From: Strigops habroptila
Taxonomy: Eukaryota > Chordata > Aves > Psittaciformes > Psittacidae
Direction of reading: 5' to 3'
NCBI RefSeq assembly: GCF_004027225.2
Contig: NC_044291.2
Location: forward strand, 11,082,707-11,146,706
DNA: 64,000 nucleotides
Shown here: positions 61,381 to 64,000 of the stretch, in pieces
Numbering within the stretch: position 1 is the first letter of the stretch
How the letters are laid out: each line of letters starts with the position of its first letter
Program-made: the position numbers and the translations under genes
The notes under the pieces: generated by a model
Told to the model about the DNA's origin: nothing
The model's database searches: none
The model's input: the letters and a program-made list of their open reading frames with translations, nothing else

Positions 61381-64000
61381 GCCCCTACAGTGGATTCTCC
61401 CTGCATCCATGGGGGATGCGTTAACCCCATGCCATGTGCATCTGGGGCTGAGAGCTCTGCCAGCTTTGCCATCCCAAAGGGAATAAGGGCTGGACAGATC
61501 TCAGCAGCCTGCTCAGGTGAATGTGAGGTGGGCAGGAGTGGGTTTGCGTGGACCAGAGAGCAGCGCTCAGACGACCAGGCAGTGCCGCAGCCCTGCTCCT
61601 TACCAGCCCCGGGCCATGCCAGGCCACCATGGCATCACTGTCAGCATCATGGGATGGACATGCCAGAGGAGTTGAGGGGTCTGGCCTCATCTCAGGTGGA
61701 GTCTGGTAACCACCACGGTGCTTGAAAACCTCTGCCAGAGGCTACCAAGACCCCTCTCCCCCTCTGTGAGTGACCTCAAGCCTTTTGGTGTCCACGGGTA
61801 CACTCCTCCACCCTATTCCCCCATTCCTACCTGTCCTGAGATGCTCCCCCAGGGCCTCAGGGGAGGCGGCAGAAGAGCTGCACTGTCCCGGGGGGCTGTG
61901 GCAGTCCCATTGGGAGCATTGGGAGCCCAAGACACCAGCAGCTCCCAGCCAGGTTCCGGCGGCTGCTGGTGGCTGTGGCAGTGGGAAGGGGCTCACCTTT
62001 CAGGGACAGGCACGCTATTGGATCTGGGAGATTGGGTTACAAGCACCCGGATAGCACAGCCTCGGAAATCCAAGCCCCAGGAGGGGTCATTAACCACCCG
62101 TCTCTGCTTCATGAGCAGAAGGAACTGTGACCATGAGACCAAGGAGCTCTGGACCAGGAGTGGAGAGTGCTTGGACATTGCTCTACCTGGGCAGCAGCGT
62201 CGGAGTCTCCCACAGCCCCGGCTACCCCCCACGAACAAGAACATCTGGGCAGATGTTGGCCAATGGAGACACCCCATCGCACTGAACCGCACTCATCCAT
62301 CCCCAGGTGATCTGGGCTGTGGTGGGGCGGGAGGCGCAGTGAGACCCCCAGGGTGCAGGGGCTGAGGCTGGCACAAGGACATGGCTCCTGTGTGGTCCAG
62401 GCAGGCAGCACCCATGTGTGGGGTGATGCTCCTCATCCAGTGCCTGGGGGTGATGCATCCGTGACCTGCCCTTGGTCCAGCAGCAGCACTGCAGCCTCTG
62501 CACCGAGCAGGGGATGATTTCAAAGGTGGAGTGTGGCAGGGGAATAGATCCTGGAGGAGAAAAGCACATCCTGGAGCCAGGGCAGGACTGCCAGACACCC
62601 GGCAGCATTTCTGCATAGGAGCAGGAGAGGGCAGCAGCTCCTGCCGCAGGCAGCAATGCGGGCAGGGATACAGGCAGTACTCTCCTGTGCTGCCTGCTTA
62701 CCAAACATCTCCCCAGCTCTCGGTCCTATGCGTCCCCAGGCGCAGGGAGGGCACCCCAAGGCAGGGCTTTGCCCTCCCCTTACCGTACTGGCAGCAGGCA
62801 AGGGACGTAGCTGTGCCAGGGACCCCAGTTGTGGCCAAACCCAGTGGCCAAGGTGGGGCAAGGGCCATGTGCCCTTGGGCAGATCAGGACCCAGCTTTGC
62901 CCTGGCATCTCTGGGTACCACCAGGATGGGTGGCAGCACCCTGGGAGCTGGCAGTGCTGGAGCCCAGATGAGCAGCATGCTCCTTCCAAGGCCATGTGCC
63001 CAGGGATTTGCAGGCAGCTGAGTGCCTGGGGATGTCTAGGCACGTCCCAAAGCTGGCAAGAGTCACTCTCCCACCCAAAGCACAGTGCTGGCATTGCTCA
63101 TCTGCGACAGAGTGAGCTACGGAGGATGTGTCAGTCCCTTTGGGCAGTAGGAGCCTACATGGCTGAGAGGGATGGGCTTGTCTCCCTGCACAACTGAGGT
63201 ACCCCTGGCACTGCCTTGGCTGCCTCTCCTTGCAGAAATGTGCACACACACAGAGGCACCCTGCCTGTCCCCCTACCTCCCTGCAGCCCCTGCCCAGCCC
63301 CTGCCCATCTCGTGTCCCCCTCCCATATGCCACCAGAGCTGTGTCCTCTTGAGGGGTTGTCCACACTATTGCCACACTATTCTGCCTGTTGCATGCAAGC
63401 CATGGTGTGGGGCTGTGCACCCCGGCTCACCCACCCTGCACCCCACAGAGCCTGGGGTGGGGGGAGCCCTTGGTGACATGGGCTGTGCATCTTGCAGGGT
63501 GACACCGGGGGCTCGCTGTCTAAAACCAGCCCCCAGTGCTGGCTGCACTCCTGAATCCAGGCACAGGGGAAGCGTCTCTGCAACCAGCAGTGACACACAT
63601 GGGTGGGAAACGTGTTTTCCTGCTCCCAGGACTCATCCCAAGAGCTGCAGGGACCTTGGGCACAGCGGGACAGGGAGCGGCACCTGCAGGGCAGGGGAAA
63701 GGTCTGCTCGAGATGAGCCAGCGCCACGCATCAGCTCCCATGCTCCACACGAGGGAGGTGGCAACGCTCCAGCGCAGCCCTGCGCACCCCTGAGTGCCCT
63801 GCAGAGATGAAACACACCCAAGAGCACCCACGGCACCCTGCCCGTGTCACCCACAGCCCCGCCAAGGTCTGAAGTAGCAGCATCCTGTGCCCTCCCTCCC
63901 CTGCTCACCCCACCCCACCCCACCCCCCCCCCAGCCTTCCTGCTGCTCTGGTTTAATCATTGCCCAGTGTCTGCCCAGCCTCTCCCACCTTGTTTGCCAT
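61381..64000. other. Right end of window; no gene recognised
   Basis: GC-rich sequence with several open frames of 100-215 codons, none with a domain, signal peptide or clear splice structure. A C-rich run of CCCCACCCCACCC type lies at 63906-63933. 5' exons of RNF224 or of a gene further right may lie here but cannot be picked out. Confidence 0.55.

Overview
The window looks like nuclear DNA of a bird. Ten pieces of CR1 LINE with the usual avian 3' end (tails such as ATTCTATGATTCT) are scattered through it. The genes have introns, and the gene-dense, GC-rich and simple-repeat-rich texture fits an avian microchromosome. I cannot name the species. Three protein genes can be supported: GRIN1 (plus strand), LRRC26 (minus) and RNF224 (minus). 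In human all three lie at 9q34.3 (from memory).

Layout. Positions 1 to about 11.7 kb are upstream intergenic DNA with a minisatellite at the left edge and three CR1 pieces; no gene is recognisable. From 11.7 to 12.3 kb a 350-bp G-rich tract runs into a CpG-rich, TATA-less GRIN1 promoter with GC boxes and an almost perfect RE1/NRSF site. GRIN1 fills 12.3 to about 51.9 kb. I place 21 recognised coding exons, all with matching splice phase. They give a 920-residue GluN1 without the N1 cassette and 941 residues with it, ending in C1 plus C2'. LRRC26 lies tail to tail with GRIN1 (two exons, 55.83 to 54.15 kb). RNF224 follows (60.70 to 60.19 kb). From 60.9 to 64 kb there is a CR1 copy and no recognisable gene.

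Biology. GRIN1 encodes the obligatory glycine-binding subunit of NMDA receptors, and much of its regulation is by splicing. The N1 cassette (27763-27825) and C1 cassette (44138-44248) are both present. The acceptor for the short C2' tail is present, but I see no sequence for the mammalian C2 tail before it. The most interesting observation is a candidate extra cassette exon of 54 nt (18 codons, phase 0 at both ends) at 43741-43794, between the M4/C0 exon and C1. It has a strong CU-rich acceptor and a good donor. If used, it would insert 18 residues into the cytoplasmic tail just before the C1 segment that carries the ER-retention and phosphorylation signals. LRRC26 encodes a BK potassium-channel gamma subunit and looks shorter than the human form. 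RNF224 encodes a small RING-finger protein.

Limits. Exon edges were read by eye from splice consensus, frame and remembered GluN1, LRRC26 and RNF224 sequences. Transcription starts, UTR exons, and whether the candidate cassette is used cannot be settled from sequence alone.
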